Counted from the stretch's first letter, positions 29,001 to 37,905 are shown. The stretch: 64,000 nt of DNA from Paracidovorax sp031843945 (GCF_031843945.1 NZ_JAVTJJ010000002.1:248001-312000), one strand, 5' to 3'. A program made the numbers and translations. Notes: generated by a model not told the origin, from the sequence alone.

Positions 29001-29846
29001 ATGCTAGATCGCATCACTGCCTCCCTGCCCTCGCTGGCGCCTGCCGAGCAGCGCGTGGCGCACCTGGTGCTGGCCGATGCACGCGCGTTCGCCCGCCTGC
29101 CGGTGCGCGAGCTGGCCGCACGCGCCAGCGTCAGCAAGCCCACGGTGGTGCGCTTTTGCCGCAGCATGGGCTATGACGGACTGGCGGATTTCAAGCTCAA
29201 GCTGGCCGGCAGCGTGAGCGAGGGCGTGCCCTTCATCCACCGCAGCGTGGACGCCGACGACAAGACCGGCGACGTGCTGGTCAAGGTGGTGGACAACGCC
29301 GTGGCGGCCTTTCTGCAGTACCGCAACGCGGCCAGCACCGGCGCCATCGAACGCGCGGCGACGGCCATTGCCGCCACCTGGAAGACCGGCCGGCGCATCG
29401 AGATCTACGGCGCGGGCAATTCGGGCATCGTGGCGCAGGACGCGCAGCACAAGTTCTTTCGCCTCGGCATCACCAGCATCAGCACCAGCGACGGCCACAT
29501 GCAGGTGATGAGCGCCACGCTGCTGGGGCCGGGCGACTGCCTGATCATCGTGTCCAACTCGGGCCGCACGCGCGATTTGATGGACGCGGCCGACATTGCC
29601 CGCAAGAACGGCGCCACAACAATAGCCATCACCGCCAGCGGCTCGCCCCTGGCGCTGGCCTGCCCCATCCACCTGGCGGCCGACCACCCCGAGGGCTACG
29701 ACCGCTACAGCCCCATGGTGTCGCGCCTGCTGCACCTGCTCATCATCGATGTGCTGGCCACCTGCGTGGCGCTGCGCATCGGCGAGCCGCTGCAGCGCGG
29801 GCTGCAGCAGATGAAAGACAACCTGCGGGCCAAGCGCTACACCTGA
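29001..29846 (+). CDS. hexR: RpiR-family regulator, HexR-type
   Basis: 281 residues. An N-terminal HTH_6 domain (ARASVSKPTVVRFCRSMGYD) is followed by a SIS sugar-phosphate-binding domain (EIYGAGNSGIVAQDAQHKF and IIVSNSGRTRDLMDAADIA). HexR represses central carbohydrate genes and is released by 2-keto-3-deoxy-6-phosphogluconate. Its place after zwf supports this assignment. I did not find a clear HexR palindrome in the zwf-tal gap. The repeat that once followed hexR is split by an IS element. Confidence 0.88.
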   Translation: MLDRITASLPSLAPAEQRVAHLVLADARAFARLPVRELAARASVSKPTVVRFCRSMGYDGLADFKLKLAGSVSEGVPFIHRSVDADDKTGDVLVKVVDNAVAAFLQYRNAASTGAIERAATAIAATWKTGRRIEIYGAGNSGIVAQDAQHKFFRLGITSISTSDGHMQVMSATLLGPGDCLIIVSNSGRTRDLMDAADIARKNGATTIAITASGSPLALACPIHLAADHPEGYDRYSPMVSRLLHLLIIDVLATCVALRIGEPLQRGLQQMKDNLRAKRYT

Positions 29847-29869
29847 GCCGGCTGCGGCAAAAAACTTCG

Positions 29870-29887
29870 ATTGTTTTTGACCTCTAA
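29870..29887 (-). repeat. Interspersed repeat, copy h, left fragment cut off by IS insertion
   Basis: ATTGTTTTTGACCTCTAA matches the CCTCTAG end of the repeat family (compare AGACCTCTAG of copy a). It stops at the element edge and continues at 30686 on the far side. Confidence 0.7.
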
Positions 29888-30685
29888 GGATCCTCTTCAC
29901 GAATCTCTTCTGACCGTGCTACCAAGGTGCTCCACCCAAGACCCCTGCCCGATTTGAGCGAATGGCATGTGCAGCGGCCCCGTCGCACGCTTTGCAGAGG
30001 CCGTTTGCCCCCGGTCTGCGAGGCGTTACGCCCCCTGCAGACGCACCTGTCCCACCGCAGCCATCAGCTGGTGCCTTGCCATCCACAGATTGCCCAGCGC
30101 AAACAGCGTGACGATCTGCGCCGTGTTCTTCCTGAGCCCCCGGTAGCGCACCCCACTTTGGTTCTTGGTGGAGGTGGGCGCTGCAATGAGCGTGGCATCC
30201 ACCACGGTGCCTGCCTTCCACTGCAATCCCTTGGCCTGTAGCAGCGCATTGACGGTGGCCAGGATCTGCTCGGCCAGCTTGTGGCGCTCCAGCAGATGCC
30301 TGAAACGCAGGATGCTCGATTCACTGGGGATGTGTTCGTCCCAGTGGGACAGGCCTGCGAAGTCACGGAATGCAGGCACGTCGTGCAGTGCTTCTTCCAT
30401 CGCCGGGTCGCTGAGCTTGAACCACTGCTGCATGAAGTGAATACGCAGCAACGTGTGCACTGCAAAGGGCTGCTGGCCCCGCCGTCCGCTCTCAGGCGCA
30501 TAGGGCTCTATCAGCGAGACCAACTCGGCCCAGGGCACCACCAACTCCATCGCATCGAGGAATTCCCGCTTGCGAGTGCGCTTGACGGTGTTGCTCAGGC
30601 CCAGGCTGCTTTGCTTCATGCGCATTGTCTGGGCTTCAGGCTTGTCTGTTCAAGCACATCACAGAGGGATTCGTGCAGAGAATCC
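29888..30685 (-). mobile_element. IS5-type element, internally deleted, inserted in a repeat
   Basis: About 798 bases bounded by imperfect terminal inverted repeats. The left end GGATCCTCTTCACGAATCTC faces a right end whose reverse complement is GGATTCTCTGCACGAATCCC, with similarity continuing inward for about 30 bases. It is flanked by CTAA (29884-29887) and CTAG (30686-30689), the YTAR type of target used by IS5-group elements. It carries one disabled transposase gene. The flanks rejoin into a single copy of the window repeat family. Confidence 0.8.
30026..30625 (-). pseudogene. IS5-family transposase with internal in-frame deletion
   Basis: The 199-residue frame starts like IS5-group transposases (MELVVPWAELVSLIEPYAP, then the GRRGQQPF region and VVDATLIAAPTSTKN, which holds the first catalytic Asp). 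It then jumps directly to the family C-terminus (VRYRGLRKNTAQIVTLFALG). About 120-130 residues holding the second Asp and the Glu of the DDE triad are missing. The protein cannot be an active transposase but could still bind its ends. An active relative elsewhere could move the element. Confidence 0.82.
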
Positions 30686-30731
30686 CTAGCGCTTATCCAT
30701 CAAGCGCTGGTAGCTATTTATTTAATAGCAA
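30686..30731 (-). repeat. Interspersed repeat, copy h, right fragment
   Basis: CTAGCGCTTATCCATCAAGC, then GCTGGTAGCTATTTATTTAA and TAGCAA, a near-consensus copy missing only the end that lies left of the IS element. Confidence 0.9.
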
Positions 30732-30789
30732 AAATCGGCATGCTCGGCCGGCCATCAACGGACGCGCAGGCCCACGCCCGTCAGCTCAA

Positions 30790-30861
30790 CCCATTCGCCC
30801 TGAGCCTGCCCGGGGGCTTTGGCATCGTCGTGCCCTGGCCTCGACAAGCTCCGCCCGAACG
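30790..30861. repeat. Palindromic repeat with TTCGCCCTGAGCCTG arms
   Basis: The left arm CATTCGCCCTGAGCCTG (30791-30807) and right arm TCGACAAGCTCCGCCCGAACG (30841-30861) are imperfect inverted copies. This resembles a palindromic repeat widespread in beta- and gammaproteobacteria. The rest of the 30626-30956 interval, beyond this and the IS and repeat ends, shows nothing recognisable. Confidence 0.6.
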
Positions 30862-30956
30862 GACTTTTCTTCAGTGACGGGCACTGGCCGTGAGGGTGGC
30901 CTGGGCGCAGCGCATTGGAGCCCGCCGGGGCTGCCGCCCCGCCACCGCCCCTTGCC

Positions 30957-32885
30957 CTACCGGGTCGGCGCGGTGAACCGCTTGGTGCTGTACAGCTCAG
31001 CGGGCAGCCGCCGCAACACCGGCAGGCCGGTAGCAGCGTCCTTGGCCTGCTTGTCGATGTAGCTAAAGAACACGTCGGCATCCAGCACGCCGATGTCCAG
31101 GCGGCGCGCAGCGGGCACGGCGGCCAGGGTCTTGTAGCCGTCGCCGCCGGTGGCGTTGAAGCTCAGCACAAACAAGCGATAGGTCTTGGCCGCATCCAAC
31201 GCGCCCCAGGCGCCGGTGGCAGGGTTGCGCACTTCGATGCCGCTCACGCGCTGGCCAAAAGCTGCTGCCGCGTTCACGTCGAATCGCAGGCCGCCGGCGT
31301 ACGGGTAGGGGCCGGTGGAGCCGCCCGGGCCGTAGACGGCTTCGAGCCCGTCTTCCAGCATGGCCTTCACTTCCTGGCCGGTCACGTCCAGGCGGAACAG
31401 CATGTTGCCGAACGGCAGCACCTGGATGGCTTGTGCGGCCGACACCGTGCCGGTGAGCGGAATGCGCACGCCGCCGCCGCTTTGCAGCGAGATGTCCGCG
31501 CCGCCGTAGCTGGCGTTGGCCACCTCCAAATACGCCTGCGCCACCAGTTGCTGGATGTCGCCACCGCGCAAGCTGACGCTGCCTTCGGCATTGCAGGCCG
31601 CGCTGGAGCGGCCGTAGTCCACCGACCCCACGCCACCGGGCACGCGGCGCGAGCACAGCTCCTGCGGCACCGTCGCCACCTGCGTCTGGTTGAACACGGC
31701 CACGCGGTCCTTGAAGGGCTGCAGCACGGCGGTGGCGGCGGCCGACGGCGCGGTGGTGCGCAGAAAGCCGGTGGCGGACACGCTGGCTTGCAGTGCCTGC
31801 TGCTCGGCGTCGGTTGCGGCCTTGCCGGCGATGGTGAAGCGGTCGCCGATCAGCACGTGCGGCGTGCCGGTGCAGCTGGCCACGTCGCCATTGCCGTCGA
31901 AGCGCACCTTCAGCTCGCCCACGACCTGCGCGTATTCCCAGGCCTGCACCACGCAGACGGTCTTGCCGTCCTTGTCGGTCAGGCGCGTGGGGTATGCGCC
32001 GGAGGGCGTGCCCACGCCGGTGGCGCGCAGGCCATCGGGGCCCAGCAGCGTGTGCGAGTCGGCGCCCACCACCACGTCCACGCCCGACAGGCGCGCGGCC
32101 AGCTGGCGGTCGTTGTCATAGCCGATGTGGCTCATCACGACGATCTTGTTGACGCCCTGCCCGCGCAGCCGGTCGATCTCGCGCTGTGCGGCGGTGGTTT
32201 CGTCTTCGAAGGTGGTGTCGGCGTCGGGGCTGGACGAGGCCTTGGTCTTGCCCGCAATGGTCAGGCCCACGATGCCGATCTTCTGGCCGCCGCGCTCGAC
32301 CACGGTGGACGCGTTCACCGCGCCGGGCGCCTTCGCCGCGTTCAGCGCCGAATTGGCACCGAACCGCACGTTGGCGCTCAGCACCGGCGTCTTGCAGGTG
32401 CCCTTGTGCAGCAGGTCGATGAAGCCCTTCAGGCCGCTGTCGCCCTTGTCGAATTCATGGTTGCCCAGCGTGAATGCGTCGAAGCAGACGGTGTTCATCA
32501 TCGCGGCGTCGGCCTCGCCGTCGGCGCCGGCGCGGTTGAAGTACAGCGTGCCCGTCAGCGCGTCGCCCGCATGCAGCTTGAGCACGTGGGGCGACTGCGC
32601 CGCCAGCGCACTGATGGCCGCCGTCACGCGCGGAAACCCACCCGCATCTACCGACACCGCCACGGGCACGGCCCCGCCGGCAGGCAGCTGCAGCGTCTTG
32701 GCGCGTGATTCGAGCGTGGAGTGGTGGTCGTTGATGTGCAGGATGGTGAGCTCCAGCGGCTCGCCCGGCGCCGTGTCCGAGCCCCCGCCACAGGCGGCCA
32801 CCAGCCCCGCCACGGCCAGCGCCAGCACGCCCTGGCCCGCCCTGCGCGCCCATTCCCTCTTGCCCTTGGTCGATGCCATGCCCAT
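30957..32885 (-). CDS. 5'-nucleotidase / metallophosphoesterase lipoprotein
   Basis: 642 residues from the ATG at 32885. A lipobox VAAC places the lipid-modified cysteine at C32. The N-terminal calcineurin-like domain has HINDHHSTLE, GDALTGT, LGNHEFDKG and SHIGYDND. The C-terminal 5'-nucleotidase domain has FGNMLFRLDVTGQEVKAML and YAGGLRFDVN. Such enzymes strip phosphate from extracellular nucleotides; NAD is also a substrate for some. It is a single gene, and repeat copy i lies between it and the divergent sigma-factor operon. Confidence 0.9.
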   Translation of the reverse strand: MGMASTKGKREWARRAGQGVLALAVAGLVAACGGGSDTAPGEPLELTILHINDHHSTLESRAKTLQLPAGGAVPVAVSVDAGGFPRVTAAISALAAQSPHVLKLHAGDALTGTLYFNRAGADGEADAAMMNTVCFDAFTLGNHEFDKGDSGLKGFIDLLHKGTCKTPVLSANVRFGANSALNAAKAPGAVNASTVVERGGQKIGIVGLTIAGKTKASSSPDADTTFEDETTAAQREIDRLRGQGVNKIVVMSHIGYDNDRQLAARLSGVDVVVGADSHTLLGPDGLRATGVGTPSGAYPTRLTDKDGKTVCVVQAWEYAQVVGELKVRFDGNGDVASCTGTPHVLIGDRFTIAGKAATDAEQQALQASVSATGFLRTTAPSAAATAVLQPFKDRVAVFNQTQVATVPQELCSRRVPGGVGSVDYGRSSAACNAEGSVSLRGGDIQQLVAQAYLEVANASYGGADISLQSGGGVRIPLTGTVSAAQAIQVLPFGNMLFRLDVTGQEVKAMLEDGLEAVYGPGGSTGPYPYAGGLRFDVNAAAAFGQRVSGIEVRNPATGAWGALDAAKTYRLFVLSFNATGGDGYKTLAAVPAARRLDIGVLDADVFFSYIDKQAKDAATGLPVLRRLPAELYSTKRFTAPTR

Positions 32886-32985
32886 CGTCGGCTCCCTGCT
32901 CTGTGTTGCAAAAGCCCGCATCCTGGGCAAGGCGCGTTACATGGCGATGAAACCCGGCGCAGCGCCCGTGGCGGCTTCAAGCCGA

Positions 32986-33040
32986 ATCGGCCTGTAGCGC
33001 TTTATCCATCAGCGCAGGCAGCTATATTTTCAAGAGCAAT
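32986..33040 (-). repeat. Interspersed two-hairpin repeat, copy i
   Basis: Reads ATCGGCCTGTAGCGCTTTATC, then CATCAGCGCAGGCAGCTATATTT. It lies in the divergent region between the nucleotidase and the iron-signalling operon, 25 bases before the Fur box. Confidence 0.8.
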
Positions 33041-33064
33041 TCACCTGCGCCATACAGGGGCATA

Positions 33065-33083
33065 GATTATGATAATGCGAATA
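33065..33083 (+). promoter_or_regulatory. Fur box upstream of the sigma-factor operon
   Basis: GATTATGATAATGCGAATA matches the 19-base Fur consensus well in its first two thirds. It lies 27 bases before the sigma-factor start, so iron repression is expected. Confidence 0.75.
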
Positions 33084-33109
33084 GATCTCATTAATTTCAT
33101 TCGTACGCC

Positions 33110-33643
33110 ATGACGCACACCGCCTCGCCCACGTGGCTCGGCCTGGACCTGGGCTGGGCCTACCGCGACCTGCTGCCCGCCATCTGGCGCAGCACGCGCT
33201 GCGTGCACCGTGCGCAGGATGTGCTGCACGACGCCTTCGTGCGCTACGCGCTCAGCGGCCGGCATGCCCGCCTGGCCGCACCCCACGCCTACCTGCGCAC
33301 GGTTGTGCGCTCGGTGCTGGCCGACCACGCGCACGAGGCGCGCCGCTGGGCGACCCTGCCCACCAACGACGCTCCCATCGGGGCCGAGGTCCCGGCCCCA
33401 CTGCAGCCCTGCGCGCCGTCCACCGAATTCCTGCTCGACCTGCAGCAGCGCCTGCAAGCCGTGCAGCGCACCATCGACGGCCTGCCGCCGCGCTGCCGCG
33501 AAGTCTTCTGGCTGTGCCGCATCGAAGGCTGCACGCAGCCCGAGGTGGCCGAGCGCCTGGGCATCACGCTCAACGCCGTCGAGCGCCACCTGATGCGCGC
33601 GCTGATCGATCTGCGGGCACTACGCGAGCAGGCCGCACCGTGA
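33110..33643 (+). CDS. FecI-type ECF sigma factor
   Basis: 177 residues with sigma region 2 (RSTRCVHRAQDVLHDAFVRY) and region 4 (TIDGLPPRCREVFWLCRIEG, then the HTH QPEVAERLGITLNAVERHL). It is the first gene of a three-gene surface-signalling operon. When ferric siderophore binds the TonB receptor, the FecR-like protein activates this sigma to transcribe the receptor gene. A Fur box precedes it. Confidence 0.93.
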   Translation: MTHTASPTWLGLDLGWAYRDLLPAIWRSTRCVHRAQDVLHDAFVRYALSGRHARLAAPHAYLRTVVRSVLADHAHEARRWATLPTNDAPIGAEVPAPLQPCAPSTEFLLDLQQRLQAVQRTIDGLPPRCREVFWLCRIEGCTQPEVAERLGITLNAVERHLMRALIDLRALREQAAP

Positions 33644-34623
33644 GCACCACCGCCCCCGCCACAGCCCGTGAGGAGGCTGCCCGCTGGTTCGTGCGCCTGC
33701 AGGGCACGGCGGCCGATGGCCCCGAGCGCGCGACCTTTCACGCCTGGCTGGGCGCGCACCCTGGGCATGCGCACGAGTACGCCGCCTTCGAGGCGCTGTG
33801 GCAGGACTTCGACTCCACGCTCCGCACCCAGGCGCTGGCCGCCGCCGCGCAGGCCCAGGCTGGCCACATGCGCCAGCGCCGCCGCCGCGTGGCCGGCGGT
33901 CTGCTGGGCCTGGCGGGGCTCTGCGCCCTGGGGCTGCTGGGCAGCCAAGGCTGGCAGGCGTTCCTCGACCGGCCACAGTTCGCGCTGGCCCGCAGCACGG
34001 CCCCCGGCCAGCGCCTGCGCGTGCCTCTGCCCGACGGCAGCACGCTCACGCTGGGCGGCGACAGCGCCATCGCCCTGCACTACAGCCGCCGCCAACGCAC
34101 CGTGGTGCTGTCGCGGGGCGAGGCGCTGTTCAGCGTGGCCGCCGATGCCGCGCGGCCCTTCGTGGTGGACAGCGGCGCCGCGCGCACCACCGTGGTGGGC
34201 ACGCGCTTCGCGGTCGATCGCCTGCCCGGCCGGGTGCGCGTGAGCGTGCAGGAGGGCACGGTGCGCCTGGCCAGCCGCACGGCCGAAGGCGCCCCGCTGC
34301 TGCTGCACGCGGGCGAGGTGGGCGAAGTGCGCGGGGCGGACGGCCTGGCGGGCCTGCCCGAGCGCCTAGCCGGCCGCAGCGCGCAGGAGGCCTTTGCGAT
34401 CGAGCGCGGCGTGCTCGTGTTCGAGCAGGCCAGCCTGGCCGAGATCGCCGCCACGCTCTCGCGCTACCACGCCACGCCCGTGCAGGCCACGGCCAGCGAG
34501 GGCCCGCGCATCACCGCCGCTGTGCAGGTGCGCGACATCGACGGCTTCATCACGGCACTGCCGCGCATCGCTGCCGTTCGGGTGGAGCGCCGGGGCGGCG
34601 CGGTGCGGCTGTCCGCACGCTGA
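33640..34623 (+). CDS. FecR-type anti-sigma / sigma regulator
   Basis: 327 residues from the GTG at 33640, which overlaps the sigma-factor stop by four bases (GTGA); longer readings of the frame are shadows of the sigma gene. The cytoplasmic N-terminus has REEAARWFVRLQG and HAWLGAHPGHAHEYAAFEAL. One transmembrane helix follows (GLLGLAGLCALGLLGSQGW), then the periplasmic FecR domain (LPDGSTLTLGGDSAIAL, FVVDSGAARTTVVGTRFAV). It carries the signal from the receptor to the sigma factor. Confidence 0.92.
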   Translation: MSTTAPATAREEAARWFVRLQGTAADGPERATFHAWLGAHPGHAHEYAAFEALWQDFDSTLRTQALAAAAQAQAGHMRQRRRRVAGGLLGLAGLCALGLLGSQGWQAFLDRPQFALARSTAPGQRLRVPLPDGSTLTLGGDSAIALHYSRRQRTVVLSRGEALFSVAADAARPFVVDSGAARTTVVGTRFAVDRLPGRVRVSVQEGTVRLASRTAEGAPLLLHAGEVGEVRGADGLAGLPERLAGRSAQEAFAIERGVLVFEQASLAEIAATLSRYHATPVQATASEGPRITAAVQVRDIDGFITALPRIAAVRVERRGGAVRLSAR

Positions 34624-34715
34624 TCTTTTTTTCACCCCGGACCTCAGGGATTTCGCCGGCCCGGGCGTCATACAGGCATCCCCTTGCCGTACCGCGTCTG
34701 AAAGGAAGCCTTCTC

Positions 34716-37166
34716 ATGTCCCGTCCCCGCCCGGCTGGCGCCGCCCGCCGCCCCTTGCATCTTCTGGCCCTTGCTGCCGCCCTGAGCGCAGGCTTCCCAG
34801 GCCCCGCGGCCTGGGCCGCGCCCGTGTCCATCGACCTGCCCACGCAACCGCTGGGCGATGCGCTCAAGGCCCTGGCGCGCAGCGCGGGCGTGACCATCGC
34901 AGCCGACAGCGCGCTGATCGCCGGCAAGACCGCCCCCGCCGTGCGCGGGCCGCTGCAGCCGCGCGACGCGCTGCAGCGCCTGCTGGCCGGCAGCGGACTG
35001 GAGGCCGTGGAGTCCGCGCCCAACGCCTACCTGGTGCGCCCGGCTGCGCCCGCCGCCGCGCGCGATGGCATGGCCGCCACGCTGGCCACGGTGACGGTGG
35101 CCAGCGAGCGCATCGCCAGCACCTTCGTGGCACCCGCGCGGCAGGTGACCACGCTCACGCGCGACGAGATCGCGCTGCTGCCCCCAGGCGACGGCCTGGG
35201 CGGCGTGCTCGCGCGCAGCGTGCCTGGCCTGTCGGACTCCAACCGCTCCATCTCCGACTACGGCCAGACGCTGCGTGGGCGCAACGCGCTCGTGGTGGTG
35301 GACGGCATCGCGCTCAACACCAACCGCAACTCGTTGCGCAACATGATCAACATCGACCCCAACGGCGTGGACCGTGTGGAGGTGCTGCGCGGCAGCCATG
35401 CGGGGCTGGGCAGCGGCGCGTCGGGCGGCATCATCGCCGTGACCACCCACCAGGCCGACGGCCGCTCCGCCAGCGAAACCACGGTGAGCACCGAGGCATC
35501 GCTGGCCCACCCGAGCCGCGACGGCCTGGGCGCCACCGTGGCCCACCACGAAGCCGGCCGCACGGCCCAGGGGCTGGACTACAGCGTGACGGTGTCGGGC
35601 CGCCGCCAGGGCGGGCGCTTCGACGGCCACGGCGACCGCATCGCGCCCGACGCAAGCCAGGGCGACCTGTTCGATGCCAACACCTACCACCTGGGCGGCA
35701 AGCTGGCCTGGCGCTTCGACGACGCGCAGCGCGTGCAGTTGTCGGCCAGCGTGCTGCGCGCGCGCCAGGACACCGACTACGCCAGCGACCCGCGCGTGAA
35801 CGCCGCGCCGCTGGGCACGGCCGTGGCGCGGCCACGCCAGGGCCTGGTGCTGGACCGCCAGAACGAGGTGGACAACGCCATGGCAAGCATCGACTACACG
35901 CACCGCAACCTGGCGGGCAGCAGCGTCAGCGCTCAGGTCTATGCGCGCGACAACACCATCCGCTTCATGCCCTTCGATGCGCGGGCTTTCCCCAACCGGG
36001 GCGGCCAGGTGGACCAGATCGGGCAGGACAACCTCGTGGCGGGCGCGCGCCTCACGGTGGACACGCCAGTGGCCGCCTCGGGCGACACGCGCCTCGTATG
36101 GGGTGCCGACGCCGTTCGCGAGCGCAGCCGCATGCCGCTCGACATCTTCGACGCCGCCACCTACGACGCGAGCGGCGGGCTGGTCTTCCGTCGCACCGGG
36201 CAGCTGGTGTACATGCCGTGGGTCACGCTGAACACAACCGGCCTGTTCGGCCAGCTGCGCCACAAGGTCAATGCCGCCTGGTCGGTGGAAGGCGGCCTGC
36301 GCTACGAGCGCTCCAGCGCTTCGTTCGACGACTTCACGCCACTGTCGCAGCTACAGGCGGCTGCGCCGCAGAACGTGCGCGGCGGCACCACGCGCTACAA
36401 CGCCTGGGTGGGCAACCTGGGCAGCGTGTGGAAGCTCGCACCGGGCCAGGAGGTGTACGGCGCATTCAGCCAGGGCTTCGAGCTGCCCGACGTGGGCCTG
36501 CAGGTGCGCAATGCACGCCCGGGCTTCGACATCGGCGCGTCGGACCTGCAGCCGGTCAAGACCAATAACCTCGAGGCGGGCTGGCGCGGCCACATGGGGC
36601 CGGTGGCGGGCACGCTGGCAGTGTTCCAGTCCACCTCCTCGCTGGGCGGCATCCAGTCGTACAACAACGGGCTGACGCTGGCACGCACGGCCGAGCGCAT
36701 CCGGGGCATCGAGGCCACGGCCGACCACTACTGGGACGGCGACCGCATGGCCGCGGGCGGCTCCATCGCGTGGATGCACGGGCGCGAGCGGCCCCAGGGC
36801 GCCACGGCCTACCGGCCGATGACGGGCTTTCGCGTGCCGCCCGTCAAGATCACGGCCCACGTGCAATACCAGCCCGACGCCCGCTGGATGCACCGCGCCC
36901 AGCTCACCTGGTTCGGCAGCCGCGAATACCGGCTGGCCGACGGCGTGACGCAGTCCGGCCGCGCCCAGGTGCGCGGCTACGCCACGGTCGATGTCATGAC
37001 CCGCTTCAAGGCCACGCCGAGCGACACCGTCACGCTGGGCGTGCAGAACCTGTTCAACCGCTACTACCTGCCGCTGTACAGCCAGCTCATGGCCAGCGGG
37101 CAGAACAACAGCCGCCTGCCGGCCGCGGGTGCCACGCTGACGGTGTCGTACCAACACCGCTGGTAA
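34716..37166 (+). CDS. TonB-dependent transducer-type siderophore receptor
   Basis: 816 residues from the ATG at 34716. After a signal peptide ending AAWA comes an N-terminal STN signalling domain (IDLPTQPLGDALKALARSAG). The plug (TTLTRDEIALLPPGDGLGG and GVDRVEVLRGSHAGLGSGAS) and a 22-strand-type barrel ending in VSYQHRW follow. The STN domain shows it also signals to the FecR/sigma pair directly upstream. The ferric ligand is unknown. It replaces in function the dead receptor at 23-24.5 kb only if the ligand is shared, which cannot be told. Confidence 0.95.
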   Translation: MSRPRPAGAARRPLHLLALAAALSAGFPGPAAWAAPVSIDLPTQPLGDALKALARSAGVTIAADSALIAGKTAPAVRGPLQPRDALQRLLAGSGLEAVESAPNAYLVRPAAPAAARDGMAATLATVTVASERIASTFVAPARQVTTLTRDEIALLPPGDGLGGVLARSVPGLSDSNRSISDYGQTLRGRNALVVVDGIALNTNRNSLRNMINIDPNGVDRVEVLRGSHAGLGSGASGGIIAVTTHQADGRSASETTVSTEASLAHPSRDGLGATVAHHEAGRTAQGLDYSVTVSGRRQGGRFDGHGDRIAPDASQGDLFDANTYHLGGKLAWRFDDAQRVQLSASVLRARQDTDYASDPRVNAAPLGTAVARPRQGLVLDRQNEVDNAMASIDYTHRNLAGSSVSAQVYARDNTIRFMPFDARAFPNRGGQVDQIGQDNLVAGARLTVDTPVAASGDTRLVWGADAVRERSRMPLDIFDAATYDASGGLVFRRTGQLVYMPWVTLNTTGLFGQLRHKVNAAWSVEGGLRYERSSASFDDFTPLSQLQAAAPQNVRGGTTRYNAWVGNLGSVWKLAPGQEVYGAFSQGFELPDVGLQVRNARPGFDIGASDLQPVKTNNLEAGWRGHMGPVAGTLAVFQSTSSLGGIQSYNNGLTLARTAERIRGIEATADHYWDGDRMAAGGSIAWMHGRERPQGATAYRPMTGFRVPPVKITAHVQYQPDARWMHRAQLTWFGSREYRLADGVTQSGRAQVRGYATVDVMTRFKATPSDTVTLGVQNLFNRYYLPLYSQLMASGQNNSRLPAAGATLTVSYQHRW

Positions 37167-37175
37167 GGCGATAGC

Positions 37176-37234
37176 GATAGCTAACAAAAAGATAGCTACC
37201 CGCGCTTCTCCAACAAGCGCTGGCGGCCATTTCC
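37176..37234 (+). repeat. Interspersed two-hairpin repeat, copy j
   Basis: Reads GATAGCTAACAAAAAGATAGC, then TACCCGCGCTTCTCCAACAAG and CGCTGGCGGCCATTTCC. It begins nine bases after the receptor stop. Confidence 0.78.
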
Positions 37235-37373
37235 ACCCAACACCCATCGGCCCCGCTCCACGCGCCCCTGCCCCGTCGCCGCACGCTGTGCGCAAACGCA
37301 CATACGCCACCGCGCATTGCCCGCACACTGCAGCCTTCACTTTTCACCAGCTTTCAAGCGCAAGGGACGCACC

Positions 37374-37802
37374 ATGAACACCAAAGCCCATGCCCCCCAG
37401 CTCTCCACCGACGACGCCGGCAAGCTGCTGCTGCGCGTCTCGCTGGGCGTACTGGTGCTGCTGCACGGCATCTTCAAGCTGCAGGCCGGTGTGGGCTTCA
37501 TCGCCGGCATGCTCGAAAAAGCCGGCCTGCCAGGCATGCTGGCCTATGGCGTTTTCGTCGGCGAGATCCTGGCGCCGGTGCTGATCATCGTCGGCCTCTT
37601 CACGCGGGCGGGCGCCGCGATCATCGTGCTCAACATGCTGGTCGCCCTTGGCCTGGTGCACATGGCAGACCTGTTCGCGCTCACCAAGCAAGGCGGTTGG
37701 GCGCTGGAACTGCAGGGCCTGTACCTGTTCGGCGCCTTCAGCGTGATGCTGCTGGGCGCGGGCCGCTACAGCGTGGGAGGCGTGAACGGCCGCTTGAATT
37801 GA
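37374..37802 (+). CDS. DoxX-family membrane protein
   Basis: 142 residues from the ATG at 37374, with four transmembrane helices. The DoxX signature is LLLRVSLGVLVLLHGIFKLQ, followed by GVFVGEILAPVLIIVGLFTR. Family members have been linked to thiosulfate oxidation and to redox or detoxification functions, but most have no assigned role. It stands alone between repeat copies j and k. Confidence 0.9.
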   Translation: MNTKAHAPQLSTDDAGKLLLRVSLGVLVLLHGIFKLQAGVGFIAGMLEKAGLPGMLAYGVFVGEILAPVLIIVGLFTRAGAAIIVLNMLVALGLVHMADLFALTKQGGWALELQGLYLFGAFSVMLLGAGRYSVGGVNGRLN

Positions 37803-37827
37803 GCGGCCGCCCGCCGCGGGCCCTGCA

Positions 37828-37883
37828 TGCTATCAAATAAATAGCTGTCAGCGCTTGATGGACAAGCGCTAGAGCCCTAAAAC
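37828..37883 (+). repeat. Interspersed two-hairpin repeat, copy k (near-consensus)
   Basis: Reads TGCTATCAAATAAATAGCTG, then TCAGCGCTTGATGGACAAGC and GCTAGAGCCCTAAAAC. It fills the convergent space between the doxX-type gene and the ABC ATPase gene. Confidence 0.92.
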
Positions 37884-37905
37884 ACTCAAAAACTGGCGCA
37901 GCCGC

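Noticed and set aside
30915..32708. A 597-codon open frame opposite the 5'-nucleotidase
   Set aside because: The minus-strand protein has complete catalytic motifs and a lipobox; the plus-strand frame has none.
34668..36263. A 531-codon open frame opposite the TonB receptor
   Set aside because: Same cause: antisense to a clear STN-plug-barrel protein, no recognisable domain.
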